Source: Caprella mutica (taxonomy: Eukaryota > Arthropoda > Malacostraca > Amphipoda > Caprellidae). From it: a stretch of DNA of 64,000 nucleotides. The DNA is taken from the NCBI GenBank assembly GCA_947561585.1, contig CANNZV010001110.1:1-64000 (forward strand), read 5' to 3'. Both the position numbers and the translations under genes were made by a program. Every line of letters begins with the position of its first letter. The stretch's first letter is position 1. Positions 11,640 through 23,732 of the stretch are shown in pieces. Under the pieces are notes generated by a model that was not told the DNA's origin, searched no databases, and saw only the letters and a list, made by a program, of their open reading frames with translations.

Positions 11640-13140
11640 CATACTCTATTACTCAGATGAATAGGATTAACACCGAATAAAATCGTCCTACGAAATAATA
11701 GTCATGAAGAAAACACGCGCCAACGCCTACTTCAATTACTAAAACCTGGGCTTGGTTAAATAAATGATAATGCATAATATTATAATAAATGGAATTCAAA
11801 CAAATCGTTCCTGGAAAAATCGAATAGAGATGAATAGTTTCTCCTCAAATCAGATTTTAGCATAACTTTTTAAAGTAAATGGTACCTGATGTTATGTATA
11901 GAATTAAAATTGTGTTATTGAATGAAATAGTTGTTAAAATGGTACCAAAGAAGTGAATTTTCTAAATAAACCTTATGTATTAGAGGAACGTCACAGTACC
12001 GGTACAATGGGCGTTCAGAAATTTTTAAATTTACCTATATTTTCATCCTCTTTCCGAGTAAGTTCAATATTAATAAGTCTCAAAAGTACAGTAGAACTCC
12101 TCTACAGTGAATTCAAACTAGTTCACTATAGATTCACACAGTTCACATTATTGAGGATTCTAGAGTTTTTTATATCTGAAATAAATTCATTATACAACAT
12201 TTTTCGTTTCTCATGATTCTAAAAATCAGGATGATTCATTACACATGACTTCATTATAGAAATCGGGATGATTCACTATACATGACTTCATTATAGAAAT
12301 CGGGATGATTCACTACACATGACTTCAATATAAAAAAATCAGGATTATTATTTGCATAAATATCAATTTTATTCATTTTGTATGGATAGAAAAATATATC
12401 TAATTATGATTACTTCCTATAATTTAAAAATAGATGTAAATCAATCAAATAATTTTAACTGCTTCAGTAACAATTCGACTTTTAACCTGCTTTAAATACT
12501 AAACAATAATGGCTTAAAATGAAAGCCCTACAACGGCCAATTCATGTAATACTTTGTTTATGTGTACACAAGTTTGTATTAAGTACAGTGTGGTGTCCCG
12601 TACAGTCAATGTTTTTATGACGTTGTTTAATAACTTTAAGAATACAGATACTAAAATAAAATATATATATTAAAATGAAAGTATGTAAAATTATACAATG
12701 AAGGTTTTGAGGTTTGACTAAACATAAGTTAAAAATAAATTTGTACAGTATTTGCCATCATCATCATATTCACAAATATTCATGGTTTGATTACCTATCA
12801 ATGTGAAAATATTGAATAAAAAAGTATATAATATAACTGTGAGTCAATAGGTAAAGCTTCATTAACTTTTTTAAACAGGTGAGAGCTTTAGCTCAGTATC
12901 ATCACGCGATGAGTTGATTCTATTGAAAACCTGACTATTAAACCTGACTATTAAAGGATATAGTGTGGAAGAAAAGGATGAACAATTAAGTTAATTAACG
13001 ATTTCTAAATTTAAATAACAATATTGGTGTGTGAATTTTCGATTTAATAATATTAAAACACGATGAAATTAGGTTTCTAATAGCTTACGAATATAGAAAA
13101 TTTAAAATCATCCTTAAACATATATTCAATGTGGTGACCG
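11640..13140. other. AT-rich DNA with a possible pogo-like terminus
   Basis: ACAGTAGAACTCCTCTACAG at 12088 resembles the left end of the palindromic mini-element at 41022-41097, but no matching right end was found here. A short 37-bp array lies inside (listed separately). No gene is supported; the 87-codon frame at 11953-12216 has no domain features. Confidence 0.4.
12214..12346. repeat. 37-bp tandem repeat, about 3 copies
   Basis: The units share GAAATCGGGATGATTCACTA followed by a CATGACTTC segment. The marker CGGGATG is at 12264 and 12301, with a diverged first copy (ATCAGGATG) before them. Confidence 0.9.
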
Positions 13141-13144
13141 GGAA

Positions 13145-13208
13145 GACGTGCACAGGAAAAAAGCCTACAGGAAAAAAGCCCACAGGAAAAAAGCCCACAG
13201 GAAAAAAA
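13145..13208. repeat. 15-bp tandem repeat, about 4 copies
   Basis: The unit CACAGGAAAAAAGCC repeats four times next to GTGACCGGGAAGACG. The period and the GGAAAA core recall the subterminal arrays at 17520-17630, 38551-38612 and 51178-51305. No TIR was found around it. Confidence 0.9.
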
Positions 13209-13966
13209 AACTGCATGTCCAATTAGTGAAAAATGTTATTAATCGAAATTAGTATTTATTTTACAGAATCTGATAAACTCAAATGATTATCACACAATGA
13301 CTATTTTACCAGCTATCATGATATGATTAATATAAGCAAACTGCATGGTAAGTCACGCTTTGATATTATATAAAAGAATATAATATAAAATCAATCCATT
13401 AATGCGTAAAGACAAACCATGCAATTATCTCTGTATGCAATCAAAACTAACAGAAAACCTTTTCCACAATTACTTTTAACAAGTTTGTGACGCATAATTA
13501 ATACTGTGAATACCAATTCAATGATATCATTTTACTTACTTCCATTATTCTACCTATGACCTATGAAAAAATCGCAAGTTTATATTAAATCTATTTTAAA
13601 ATAACCTTGAAATATTTATTCCGTAAGATTAATAGCTAGCACTTCTTTATTATCTCCGTTTCCCTTCATTTGATATATTTAATACCTACCTTTTTCTTTT
13701 TCAATATGGGTTTTTAATATCTGCCACGTGTCGATTAGATACAGTTATACATTTCTAGTGTTTATCCTATTTATCAGATATCTTCATTCGTCAGCTCTTG
13801 TTTAGTTTTATCCAATACAATTTTATATGTGTCGCTGTCTCCTTTTAGATGAGTTTAGCCTATTCATTTCAATGAATTTAGAAAAACTCACTTCACTCCT
13901 AATACTTGAGAATAATTTCTTTCTATTTAATTTCTTTAGATTTTTTAAGTTTCACACAAGAATAAT

Positions 13967-16900
13967 ATGGTTGTTCTTGCCGAGACGTTTTCTCTAGTGT
14001 CAACCCTCTACGCAAGCATATACAGCATCACAATTATAGGTGCTAATAATATTTTCCGATGCAGTGATGCTTGTTTAGCGAACCCAATATGTGGAGGATT
14101 TTCTTTTCAGGTTTGTGCTACTATTTTAATGTTGTAATAAATTCGAAGGATTCCCAATTGTTAGAAATTTACCAATCATAAAGCTCAGTTCATTTACCAG
14201 GCTTTGCAAGAGTTCTGTTACACATCTTTTTCTTTTTATCTAGCTGTTATCCTGGATTTTAATTTTAATTGTTCACATATAATAAATGTCTATATAATAC
14301 ATATACTATTTTGATTCCAAAAAAGTTTCTAAATTTGAATTGCAACGTAATGGAGGCAAAGAGAATTGAAGTATCTGCTTTGTTGCGCGCGGGCCATAAG
14401 CAAACGTACATTGCGAATCAATTAAACGTCAGCAGAATGACTGTCTATCGGGTTGCTCAATGTTTGAAGAACTCAGAGTCCCTCCAGGATCGTCCTCAGT
14501 CAGGAAGACCACTGATAGTTAGCCGTGGAACAACCAAGAAGGCCTGTGAAAGTGCCAGAAAATGACGAGACTGGCACTAAAGAAGAAGATTTCTGTGTCC
14601 ACTGTGTCCAGGGTGGTCAAGAGCGTGGGAGGAAAAAGTCTAAGACTTCCAAAAAAACCCTCTTAAGTGATGCAATGATTCAGAAACGTCTGGAGAGGAG
14701 CATACGTCTGTTAAATGATTTGAAGCGACTTCTCATTTTCTTCGATGAGGAAACATTCACGGTCTATCTGGTCTTCAACAAACAGAAAGACCGGGCCGTA
14801 AGCTTTGGGAAGGATACTCCTGAGCAATGCCAAATGTCAACCACCAAGAATGCAGCATCTATCATGATGTTTGGTGTCGTAGCATCCAATGGAGAGAAGA
14901 TGCTCCAATGTGGTTTGAACGGGAATACAGGCTAGCCTCCGCTGTTTACAAAGAAATTTTAGAAATGGAAGTTATCCCATGGGTTCAGAATCACCAAAAA
15001 TGCAGATTACTTGTTTCAGCAGGACGGGGCAACTGCACACGTGGTAAAAACTGTGCAGCTCTGGTTAGAGACCAACAGGAACTTCTGGCTTCAAGACTTT
15101 TGGCCTCCACAGTCGCCATATTTGAACCCTCTCGACTTATATTGAGGGAAAGGTTTGTAGAACGCGCCACAGTAAGGTTTCTGTGAACCGCGCATGGGCG
15201 TCCATGAGGAGGGACTTCATCTGGAAGATATGCAAGAGCTTCCGACCTCGGTTGGAGCATGTCATTGCCGCAAAAGGCGGCCACATTGAATAATATTATA
15301 TCATTGTTTATTAATAAATTGTTATGTAACAGAAATATCTTAACTGAAGTATTAAAGTCAAAATGTAACAGGACTTTTGCAAAACCTGGTACATTAAAGC
15401 TTGGAAGAGCAAAAGACATTGTGAAAAAGAACATGTCCAAAAAGTAAAAGTATAACTTTCTAATAAAGAATTGGAGGTATTTCTTTCTATAATGATTATG
15501 CATACTTTTATCTAAATTGAATACCCATCTTCTTTCCTCAGGATGAAGTTTGTAGAATTGTAGTCTATTCCGAAGATGGATCTGCTCCTCGAGAAGTGAC
15601 AGACAACGTTTACAGAAGGAAAACCTACAGGAACAAAAGAATTCTCAGCTCAGGTGGTGGGACCATGATCATTAGGTGATAAATTAAATATGATTAAATG
15701 GAACATTGAAATTTATTTGATTGGGGGAAATTGAATATATTTTTCTAACGAAATGAAAAAAAAAAGCTCATTTCAAAAATAAATCTAGTTAAAGGTGGAA
15801 ATTTATTTAATTTAATTTCTATTAAATAAATAATTAATTAAGTAACCCATAATTGTGGATTGAAAATCTGACGTGGTGGCAGAATAAATTTGGGGTGAAT
15901 TATGGTATCCTCACACTATAAAGCTGCTTTAATTGTTATTTATTTATGTCCTATTTTCAGTTATGCGATAGCAGACTGTAACAACATCGGTGGGTCTCTT
16001 ATTCTCCCTGCAACAACTTTATTGGTGAGTGATGAACATCTCGTCATTGAGAGTTGATTGGGAAATGAATACAGGGTGTCCGACACTTTTGTTGCCAAAC
16101 CTTAACATAAGGTTGCATTCGTCGAAACAAACACTTTTTATTTTATGAAGGTATGGTCTAAAATGCTTAGTTAAAGAGTTACAAGGTTAGGAATGTAGTA
16201 TCAGTACCATTTATTATTATTAGTTAACATTATTTTTTTTAATGTTGCAATAAACATAATCTTAAATTATGTTACATGTTTACAGAATGTGTTCAATTTG
16301 GGGCCCATTTGTTGCGATGCAAGCGTTCAAACGTTTTTCCCGCAAGGATTCGTGAGAATCTTGGTGTCTTTGCTCACGCCCGCCAATCATTGGACAAACA
16401 TTTGAACGCCTGCATCACAACAAATGGAAGGCAGTTTGAACACATTTTGCAAACTTGTAACTTAATTTTGGATTGAGTTTCTTATGCTCCTAATAATTAC
16501 TGTTAAAAATGTTTTGTTTCTTATCGCAACATTAAAAAAATATTGTTAACTACTAATAATAAATGGTACAGATACTACTTTCCTAACCTTGTAACTCTTT
16601 AACTAAGCATTTTAGACCATACCTTCATAAAATAAAAAGTGTTTATTTCGTCGAATGCAACCTTATGTTAAAGTTTGGCAACAAATGTGTCGGACACCCT
16701 GTATATGAATATACTGAAGACTCTACACACTTTTATACAAAATTAAGAATAACGGATACATTTTTTTAAATATTAGCTGGTCACTTCTAAAATCCCTAAA
16801 TGTTCCATTGGTTTCGTTCACTTAGAGAATGAGGAGGTTGTGTTTACAAAGATACTCCTTCAGTTGGTCTAACTATTTCTACTTGGGTGTTTTGTTTTTT

Positions 16901-17272
16901 CGGTACTTGCTGTACTATACCTAGAAAAAATATTATGGTAGACGCGTCACCAAAGTTTAACTTAATCATTTTTAGTCCCATTGCGAATAAGTATTGATCT
17001 CATTTTATCTTTCTTCATATGCTCATCAGGAGAAATCCATTCTACTAATCCGAGATACAGATGTTATGTTTGTTGACCTGGAGAGAGTTGGTCTCACAGA
17101 CGTTTGGAAGGACTCTTTCAACAACGAATACCACACTACAGACAGCTCCCTCAATTGGATGCCAGGTAATCCCTACAACAAGCCTTACATCGTGTATGCG
17201 GATGAAATCTTGGCTGTGACTGTTTGGAGTACCTCTCCTTACCCATCGAGTGGACTGTGCTTGGAGAATTGA
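13967..17272 (+). CDS. Secreted-type protein with Apple/PAN-like and C-type-lectin-like regions (4 exons)
   Basis: The exons are 13967-14110, 15542-15675, 15961-16024 and 17030-17272, with phases that join without a stop to give 194 residues. All junctions have GT..AG. The first ~20 residues are fairly hydrophobic and could be a signal peptide, though an upstream exon is possible. Residues ~31-95 look like an Apple/PAN core (CSDACLANPICGGFSF, then DEVCRIVVYSED). Residues ~97-194 resemble a reduced C-type-lectin-like domain: DCNNIGGSLILP, VDLERVGLTDVW, SSLNWMPGNPYNKP and a terminal GLCLEN. The two middle cysteines of canonical C-type lectins appear to be missing. The exon model is supported independently by the paralogue at 36118-37399, which has the same four exon lengths (144, 134, 64, 243). 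Two transposons sit in introns 1 and 3. The ligand and role are unknown. Confidence 0.8.
14197..15389 (+). mobile_element. Tc1/mariner-superfamily element in intron 1 of the lectin-like gene
   Basis: The termini are inverted copies beginning CCAGGCTTTGCAAGAGTTCT (left) and CCAGGTTTTGCAAAAGTCCT (right, read inward), each next to a TA dinucleotide (14195-14196 and 15390-15391). The 1193-bp length and the TA target fit the superfamily. The paralogous intron on the minus strand (37005-37255) lacks it, while the intron sequence on both sides is conserved between the two copies. Confidence 0.9.
14350..15293 (+). pseudogene. Mariner/Tc1-type transposase, frameshifted
   Basis: The start MEAKRIEVSALLRAGHKQ opens a helix-turn-helix region (YIANQLNVSRMTVYRV) with the linker RPQSGRP. 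The catalytic part follows in shifted frames: FFDEETFTV (first acidic residue), then MMFGVVASNGEKM, FQQDGATAH (second), PPQSPYLNPLD (third), and the conserved end VNRAWASMRRDF, CKSFRPRL, VIAAKGGHIE before TAA at 15291. At least two frameshifts, one near 14565 and one near 14930, inactivate it. The neighbouring minus-strand frame 14991-15503 is a shadow. Confidence 0.88.
16072..16701 (+). mobile_element. Internally deleted mariner-type element with long TIRs, in intron 3
   Basis: The ends read CAGGGTGTCCGACACTTTTG (left) and its complement at the right (16682-16701), flanked by TA (16070-16071, 16702-16703). The inverted arms extend about 190 bp. The middle (16276-16476) encodes a transposase C-terminus-like stretch, with RIRENLGVFAHARQSLDKHL and TTNGRQFEHIL, of the kind that closes mariner transposases. 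The catalytic domain is gone. The homologous intron of the minus-strand copy (36361-36476) is only 116 bp and lacks it. Confidence 0.85.
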
Positions 17273-17476
17273 GAGATAGAGATCACAAATCACAATAGTT
17301 TTGGTCTTAGACACTATTAGAATGCAAATATTCAGAGAGAAGGTTATCTCGATGCCATAAAATATTAAGTGAAGTCCCGTCAAAATGTACCACGGACTAC
17401 AATAATTCAATTAAATTATTTCATCTTTGCCATGATTTTTTTAATACTTTTATCCATATTCACAAAAAAACTTTTG

Positions 17477-17482
17477 AATAAA
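17477..17482 (+). promoter_or_regulatory. AATAAA polyadenylation signal
   Basis: A canonical AATAAA lies about 205 bp after the stop codon of the lectin-like gene, the nearest clear signal on its strand. Cleavage position not determinable. Confidence 0.5.
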
Positions 17483-17504
17483 GCTGGAGTTAACATAATA
17501 TTAA

Positions 17505-18392
17505 GGTGTCAGAAACGGTGCTAGGAAAATTGCCGTTGGGAAGATTACCACTGGGAAGATTGCCATCGGGAAAATTGCCACTTGGAAAACTGCCACTTGG
17601 AAAACTGCCACCTGGAAAATTACCACTGTAAATATATAAATTCATACTGAATTTTTATTAAAAATTCACAAAAATCATAGGTACTGAATGCAATGTTGAT
17701 TAGAATTTTATATATTCGAATTTTTACCATGTGTACATCTCATTTTGACAGGTTATACGATCTAAGTGAATTCTTCCGTCGGTGGGTGTGAGTGAGCTGA
17801 TTAATCAATTTATTCTTAGCTCAATGTGCTTAATAATTGTTCCCTGAAGAGGTTAAACCAATAATAAATAAAATCCTGTTGCATTAGTTTCAAAAATAAA
17901 TAGAATTTTGTTTCATTAACCTCATTATAGTTTCAATAATAAATAAAATCTAGATACATTAATTTCACGATAAACAACAAAACATGTTGCATCAGTTTCA
18001 CAATAAATAGTTACGTCTTAGATAATAAAAGTCGACGAATTTCAGTAAATCAAATCAATCAGTTATTAAATTATCTTAAATATTTACTACCAAAAGTGCC
18101 TCTCATGTTCATTGATCGTTCCATATGGCTTAATAGATTTTTTTCACTTGTCAATGAAAGATGAACACTCAGTGAAAATTTTCTTTGCATAATATTCAAT
18201 TACTTTTGTATTCAGTTTGGTATTTTTTTAGAGTAAAATATTTTTTCGGTTTGCTATATTTTATAGTGGCAATTTTTCTCGGTGGCAATTTTACAGGTGG
18301 CAGTTTTCTCACAGTGGTCGTTTTCCCACAGTGGCAGTTTTCCCGGGGGCAATCTTACCAGTTGCAATTATCCGCGCACGGTCAGAAATAAA
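17505..18392. mobile_element. TIR element with subterminal 15-bp repeat arrays
   Basis: The left end (17505-17632) is CGGTGCTAGGAAAATTGCC followed by seven or so degenerate GGAAAATTGCCACTT-type units. The right end (18262-18392) is the inverted complement, with GGCAGTTTTCC-type units ending in CCGCGCACGGTCAG. The interior is AT-rich and noncoding. The terminus CGGTGCTAGGA recurs in the element at 38370-39511. The superfamily is unresolved; the outermost ends are diverged. Confidence 0.75.
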
Positions 18393-18456
18393 TATATCTG
18401 ATAGTTCCTCAAAATTTCATTTTCCTTCTAATATTCAAGATATTTTCATAATGATT

Positions 18457-19941
18457 ATTATCTTACGACAATTGTTGCATCAAATAACAATAAACTGAGA
18501 TTTATCTTACGATAAGTTGCATCAAATAACAATAAGCTGAGATTTATCTTACGACAATTGTTGTATCAAATAACAATAAGCTAAGAATTATCTTACGATA
18601 AGTTGCATCAAATAACAATAAGCTGAGATTTATCTTACGACAATTGTTGTATCAAATAACAATAAGCTAAGAATTATCTTACGATAAGTTGCATCAAATA
18701 ACAATAAGCAAAGATTTATCTTACGACAATTGTTGTATCAAATAACAATAAGCTAAGAATTATCTTACGATAAGTTGCATCAAATAACAATAAGCTGAGA
18801 TTTATCTTACGACAATTGTTGCATCAAATAACAATAAGCTAAGATTTATCTTACGACAATTGTTGCATCAAATAACAATAAGCTAAGATTTATCTTACGA
18901 CAATTGTTGCATCAAATAACAATAAGCTAAGATTTATCTTACGACAATTGTTGCATCAAATAACAATAAGCTAAGATTTATCTTACGACAATTGTTGCAT
19001 CAAATAACAATAAGCTAAGAATTATCTTACGACAATTGTTGCATCAAATAACAATAAGCTGAGATTTATCTTACGACAATTGTTGCATCAAATAACAATA
19101 AGCTAAGATTTATCTTACGACAATTGTTGCATCAAATAACAATAAGCTAAGATTTATCTTACGACAATTGTTGCATCAAATAACAATAAGCTAAGATTTA
19201 TCTTACGACAATTGTTGCATCAAATAACAATAAGCTAAGAATTATCTTACGACAATTGTTGCATCAAATAACAATAAGCTAAGATTTATCTTACGACAAT
19301 TGTTGCATCAAATAACAATAAGCTAAGAATTATCTTACGATAAGTTGCATCAAATAACAATAAGCTGAGAATTATCTTACGACAATTGTTGCTCAAATAA
19401 CAATAAGCTAAGAATTATCTTACGATAAGTTGCATCAAATAACAATAAGCTAAGAATTATCTTGCGATAAGTTGCACCAAATAACAATAAGCTAAGATTT
19501 ATCTTACGACAAGTTGCATCAAATAACAATAAGCTAAGAATTATCTTACGACAAGTTGCATCAAATAACAATAAGCTAAGAATTATCTTACGACAAGTTG
19601 CATCAAATAACAATAAGCTAAGAATTATCTTACGATAAGTTGCATCAAATAACAATAAGCTAAGAATTATCTTACGATAAGTTGCATCAAATAACAATAA
19701 GCTAAGAATTATCTTACGACAATTTGCATCAAATAACAATAAGCTAAGAATTATCTTACGATAAGTTGTATCAAATAACAATAAGCTAAGAATTATCTTA
19801 CGACAAGTTGCATCAAATAACAATAAGCTAAGAATTATCTTACGATAAGTTGTATCAAATAACAATAAGCTAAGAATTATCTTACGATAAGTTGCATCAA
19901 AAAACAATAAGCTAAGAATTATCTTACGATAAGTTGCATCA
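18457..19941. repeat. 42/44-bp minisatellite, about 34 copies
   Basis: Units share TCAAATAACAATAAGCTAAG and TTATCTTACG. Two types differ in the joint: GACAATTGTTGCA gives 44 bp and GATAAGTTGCA gives 42 bp. The left two thirds are mostly 44-bp units and the right third (19360-19941) is almost all 42-bp units. This puts the 42-bp units in one frame and creates the 192-codon minus-strand frame 19377-19955 (DATYRKIILSLLLF repeats). I regard that frame as a by-product. A lone fragment of the unit is at 33049-33068. Confidence 0.96.
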
Positions 19942-19954
19942 AAGTGTACTGACA

Positions 19955-20520
19955 CAAACGTCGAAATAAAAGAATTAGAATAAAAATAGATATTTAAAGT
20001 GTGACACTGAGAATTAACTGATCAATGGGGTAATTACTAATTAGTATAATTAAAATACAAAATACAATTGGCATTGAATGTGGGCGTAATTTGGTCTTAT
20101 TTCTATGTTTTATTATTCATTTTTTACCCAGTCAATCACACTACTCTTTTTAGCTTTCACAATCTCTTCACGTCACAGTTACACATAGTGTATGAGGAAG
20201 AAAGTTAATTATGATGTAAATATTTAAAGTATTTTGTTCAATTATATACCCATAACTAATTATAAATCCTTAACTTATTCTAAGTGATATATGAATAATC
20301 TAATATTTCTGATAGTATTTCATTGTTAATGATCAATTGAACTAGGGAACTTTTTCCGCCTTTCCAATAGTCTTTCAATATTTTTTTAAAATTTATTTCA
20401 AATAGGGACTCCTCTCTCAGCACTCTTAAGATCAGTCATCTATCTTCTAAATCTATGACAATTACACAAAAACTTATATTAGTTACAATAGTCATAATGC
20501 TAGTAATACATATTGCAATT
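19955..20520. other. AT-rich DNA, nothing recognised
   Basis: No frame, array or element end is supported between the minisatellite and the following composite repeat. Confidence 0.45.
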
Positions 20521-21095
20521 AGATTACGTGCACTCGGTATAGCGCATACCTTTACCGCCGCTTATTCGTTTGCTACCAAAATCTGATAAACTGGTGACTG
20601 GATAATTACTAATCATCTCACTAAGTCTCATGAAATATGGTTCAATACTTTTTGAGTTATTGAGTTATAAATGACCTTGATCTTGACCTTTGACTGGATC
20701 GATCCCAAAAATCTACCAGATGGTTCCTGGACATTGACTAATCGTTCCATCAAATTTCAAACAGTTTTGTTGATTACCTTTTCAGTTATTGAGTTATAAA
20801 TGGCCTTGACTTTGATCTTTGACCTTTTACTCGATCGCTCCCAAAATATAAAAAATGGTTCCTGTATATTGACCAATCGTCCCACCAAGTTTTATGCAAT
20901 ATGGTTGAATACTTTTTGAGTTATAAATGACCATGACTTTTGACCGGATCACTCCCCAAATTCTACAAGCAGGTCACTAGATATTGACCAATCGTTTCAC
21001 CGAATTTCAGGCAATTTGGTTGTCAGTTATGCGAATAACAAGATGATAAATAAATAAATGCCGTCTGTAATATAACCCTTCCGCATTCTGCGAAG
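20520..21095. repeat. Dispersed composite repeat with internal AGGTCA-rich subunits, copy 1
   Basis: It starts ATTACGTGCACTCGGTATAG and ends in GATAAATAAATAAATGCCG then CTTCCGCATTCTGCGAAGG. Inside are about four subunits of 110-130 bp, each with GACCTTTGACC, a TGGTTCCTG or GGTCACTGG step, ATTGACCAATCGT and TTTTTGAGTTATAAATGACC. Other copies are at 22505-23012 and 45090-45558. No coding frame was found. The short inverted match between the start-side ACCTTTACCGCC (ACCTTCGCCGCC in the third copy) and the end-side GCGAAGGTAAT may mark its termini. Confidence 0.85.
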
Positions 21096-21231
21096 GTAAT
21101 AATGCCCGAAGAAATTTACTTTTTAGATTTAAGAAAATATTTTATTTTAAATGGAAATTAAAGAAATGACTGTGTTCGAATATACAATTTGTACCTGTGA
21201 TATTTAAATGAGAGTTGTTACATGTAAGTTC

Positions 21232-21415
21232 AGCTATATGTGTGCGTGTGAACTTTATTTCTATAGTTACTAGTTTGTGTATTCAGTTGAGTTTGTATGT
21301 ATGAGAATAGGTGCGTGCGTGTGTGTATGTATTGGTGTGTGTGTGTATAGGTGTGTGTGTGTGTGCGTGTGTTTGTTAGGTATGTATAGGTGTGTGGATG
21401 TATGAAGATACGTGT
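21232..21415. repeat. (GT)n-rich microsatellite
   Basis: Interrupted GT/GTAT runs; the minus-strand HTHTY-rich frame here is an artefact. Confidence 0.95.
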
Positions 21416-21419
21416 GAGT

Positions 21420-22500
21420 TTATCTTGCATTACACTTTTAATTTTTTAATTGCCCAATAATACCTATTTAAGGTACCAGAACGAGCTTCAGAAATTCATT
21501 TTCCTTGTAATTTTTCATATAAACGTCTACTGATGTTTATTTTATATTTTGATTCTGAATAAAGTTAATTTATTTATTTAATATTTTACTCATTTATTTT
21601 AGAGATTTTGAGTTTCTGAAAATATTAGTTGAAGCCGCTAACAATTAGTATTTAACATTCCCTCATTTTAAAGTTAAGAAAATGACTTGGCAATTAGTAT
21701 GTGTGGTTTTGTTATACCAATAAATAACTATTATTCCGTTGTCAGTACTTTATTTTCATTCCGTAATCGATAGTGTTACCATTTGATTAATTTTTATCAC
21801 CATTTATATTAAAACATGACTTCAAACTTGCCTATTTACGCATTCCAGCTCATCCAAATTCATTGAGACTTATATAAAATTGAATTACTATTCGGATATG
21901 CAGAACTGAAATCTATTTTGAAAATAATAATAACTTTATTGAAGAAAAAACAAGGTACATAATATAAGTGTAATAAAAATACAATGATTATGAGCAATAT
22001 ATCAATTAACAGTAAATAAGTAAGCCGTCTACAGCCTAGGTGGGTTAACCTCATAGAATTCTACTAATCTAAACTCTGAAGTCTTTACCTAACTATCCTA
22101 AATTGTTCATTGCACAGTCATTATAATTATCGGTAGAATCTCTAATCGTGGGATAATAATTTTTTTTACAATATCTTTTTCTAAGATAATTTAGCTAGTT
22201 CCAAATGGTACAAGGGGTATGAACCATTGAAGAATAATTCAGTCGGAAAATATTAATATGCGAGAAATACATAGTCCAGTATTGCCGAAAACAATTAATA
22301 GTGATCGTGTTTTCCATGACATAGCCTGATTTCAGACACTATTGTCGGTATTTTTGTCTAGAATGTCAGACCAAATTGTTTTAAATTATGATATTTTTCT
22401 GTTAGCAGTCACCAGAGCAGTGATAGAGGAGCTATTATGAAATATATGAATGATATAATTCAAGTAATTCAATCGAAATAATTCATTAACTAGATTGTTT
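21420..22500. other. AT-rich DNA; possible LINE tail near 21920-22050
   Basis: AATAATAATAACTTTATTGA at 21922 resembles the (TAA)n-type tails left by insect LINEs, and the 64-codon minus frame over it has no domain. Otherwise nothing is recognised. Confidence 0.35.
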
Positions 22501-22504
22501 GCTC

Positions 22505-23012
22505 TCGATTGACCTCAACCCTTGACTCGTTCTCTCCCAAAATCTAATAAACTGGTATCTGGATTATGATCAGTCGTGCCACCAAGTTATAAATGACCTT
22601 GAACTTTGACCGAATACCTCCCAAAGGGTTTCTCGACGTTGATCAGTCGTCCTACTAAATTTCAGGCAATTTGGTTGAACACCTTTTGAGTAAATTGTTG
22701 AGCTATAAATGGCCTTGATCTGATCTTGACCTTTGATCCGATCGCTTCCAAAATCAAACAAAATGGTTCCTGTATATTGACCAATCGTCTCACAAAGTTT
22801 CATGCAATATGGTTCAATACTTTTTGAGTTATAAATGACCTTGACCTTTGACCAGGTTGCTTCCAAAATTCTACCAGAAGGTCACTGGACTTTGACCAAT
22901 CATATCACCAAATTTTAGGCAAGTTGGTTGAATTTTTTTTCAGTTATGTGAATAACAAAATTATAAATAAATAGATAGATAGATATATGCCGTCTAAAAT
23001 ATAACCTTCCGC
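22505..23012. repeat. Composite AGGTCA-rich repeat, copy 2
   Basis: Same subunits and same tail (AAATAGATAGATAGATATATG, then CGTCTAAAATATAACC) as at 20520-21095, but the GTGCACTCGG start is missing, so the copy is truncated on the left. The minus frame 22570-22866 reads the repeat. Confidence 0.85.
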
Positions 23013-23139
23013 AAAATCCTCCCTATAATAAAGAGCATTGTGTTTGTATATATAAATATATATGTGAATAAATATATGTAGATAGAATGTGTAACGTGTT
23101 TATTGAAGTTATAATTGAAAATAGTATTATGCAGAGAAT

Positions 23140-23340
23140 TAAAAAGAGATTATATAGTCCACATATTAAAACGGTGTTAACTTCAGGCGTCCATGACGGT
23201 TTAAAAGGCCATTTAATTTGTCAAAGAGATAAAAAATTAAAAAGGTATAAATCTAGTCCAAACGATAAAACGGTGTGAACTTCACGCGTCCGTGAACGAT
23301 TTAAAATAACAATTTAATTGTTTGCCAATAGTTAAAAACC
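23140..23340. repeat. 99-bp direct duplication
   Basis: AAAACGGTGTTAACTTCAGG with GCGTCCATGACGG at 23168 recurs as AAAACGGTGTGAACTTCACG with GCGTCCGTGAACG at 23267. The copies have diverged, and the short plus frame 23087-23278 is not convincing. Confidence 0.75.
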
Positions 23341-23449
23341 AAATGCATTTCGAAGCTTTCTATAGTGCCGCTTCTCTTCAGTGGTTTAATATATAATGAT
23401 CTGAGATAGATTTATTCTAATGCTAAGCGTTATTTAGCTAAATTTGATA

Positions 23450-23575
23450 TTTCTCAAAAACTCTACATTTTTCAAAACTTAATATTTTCCAAAAACTCAA
23501 ATATTTCCAACAACTCAAAATTTTACAAAGCTCAATTTTACGAAAACACTCAATTCTCAAAAAGTGAAAAATAGT
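23450..23575. repeat. Degenerate short tandem repeat
   Basis: Loosely repeating TTTCCAAAAACTCAA-type units of about 17-20 bp, about six copies, strongly diverged. Confidence 0.65.
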
Positions 23576-23732
23576 TTCTTTTCTATAAAAAAATACTTGA
23601 TAAACTAAATAGAATATCCGAAAAAAATCAAAGAAAACTCAAGAATGAAAGAAAATCATTATTAGTTGAACTTTGAAGAAATTCTATTATATATGAAATT
23701 TACATTGAATCAAAATTCAATTTCCCTTGGAA

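Noticed and set aside
14991..15503. 170-codon minus-strand frame
   Set aside because: It lies over the mariner transposase remnant read on the plus strand and extends into intron sequence.
19377..19955. 192-codon frame of DATYRKIILSLLLF repeats as a gene
   Set aside because: Open only because the units here are 42 bp and stop-free; no start region or non-repeat part.
20526..20580. tRNA-like start (GTGCACTCGGTAGAGC-type) of the composite repeat as a tRNA gene or SINE head
   Set aside because: It resembles a D-arm only loosely; no acceptor pairing, anticodon arm or T-arm follows, so no tRNA or tRNA-derived SINE can be claimed.
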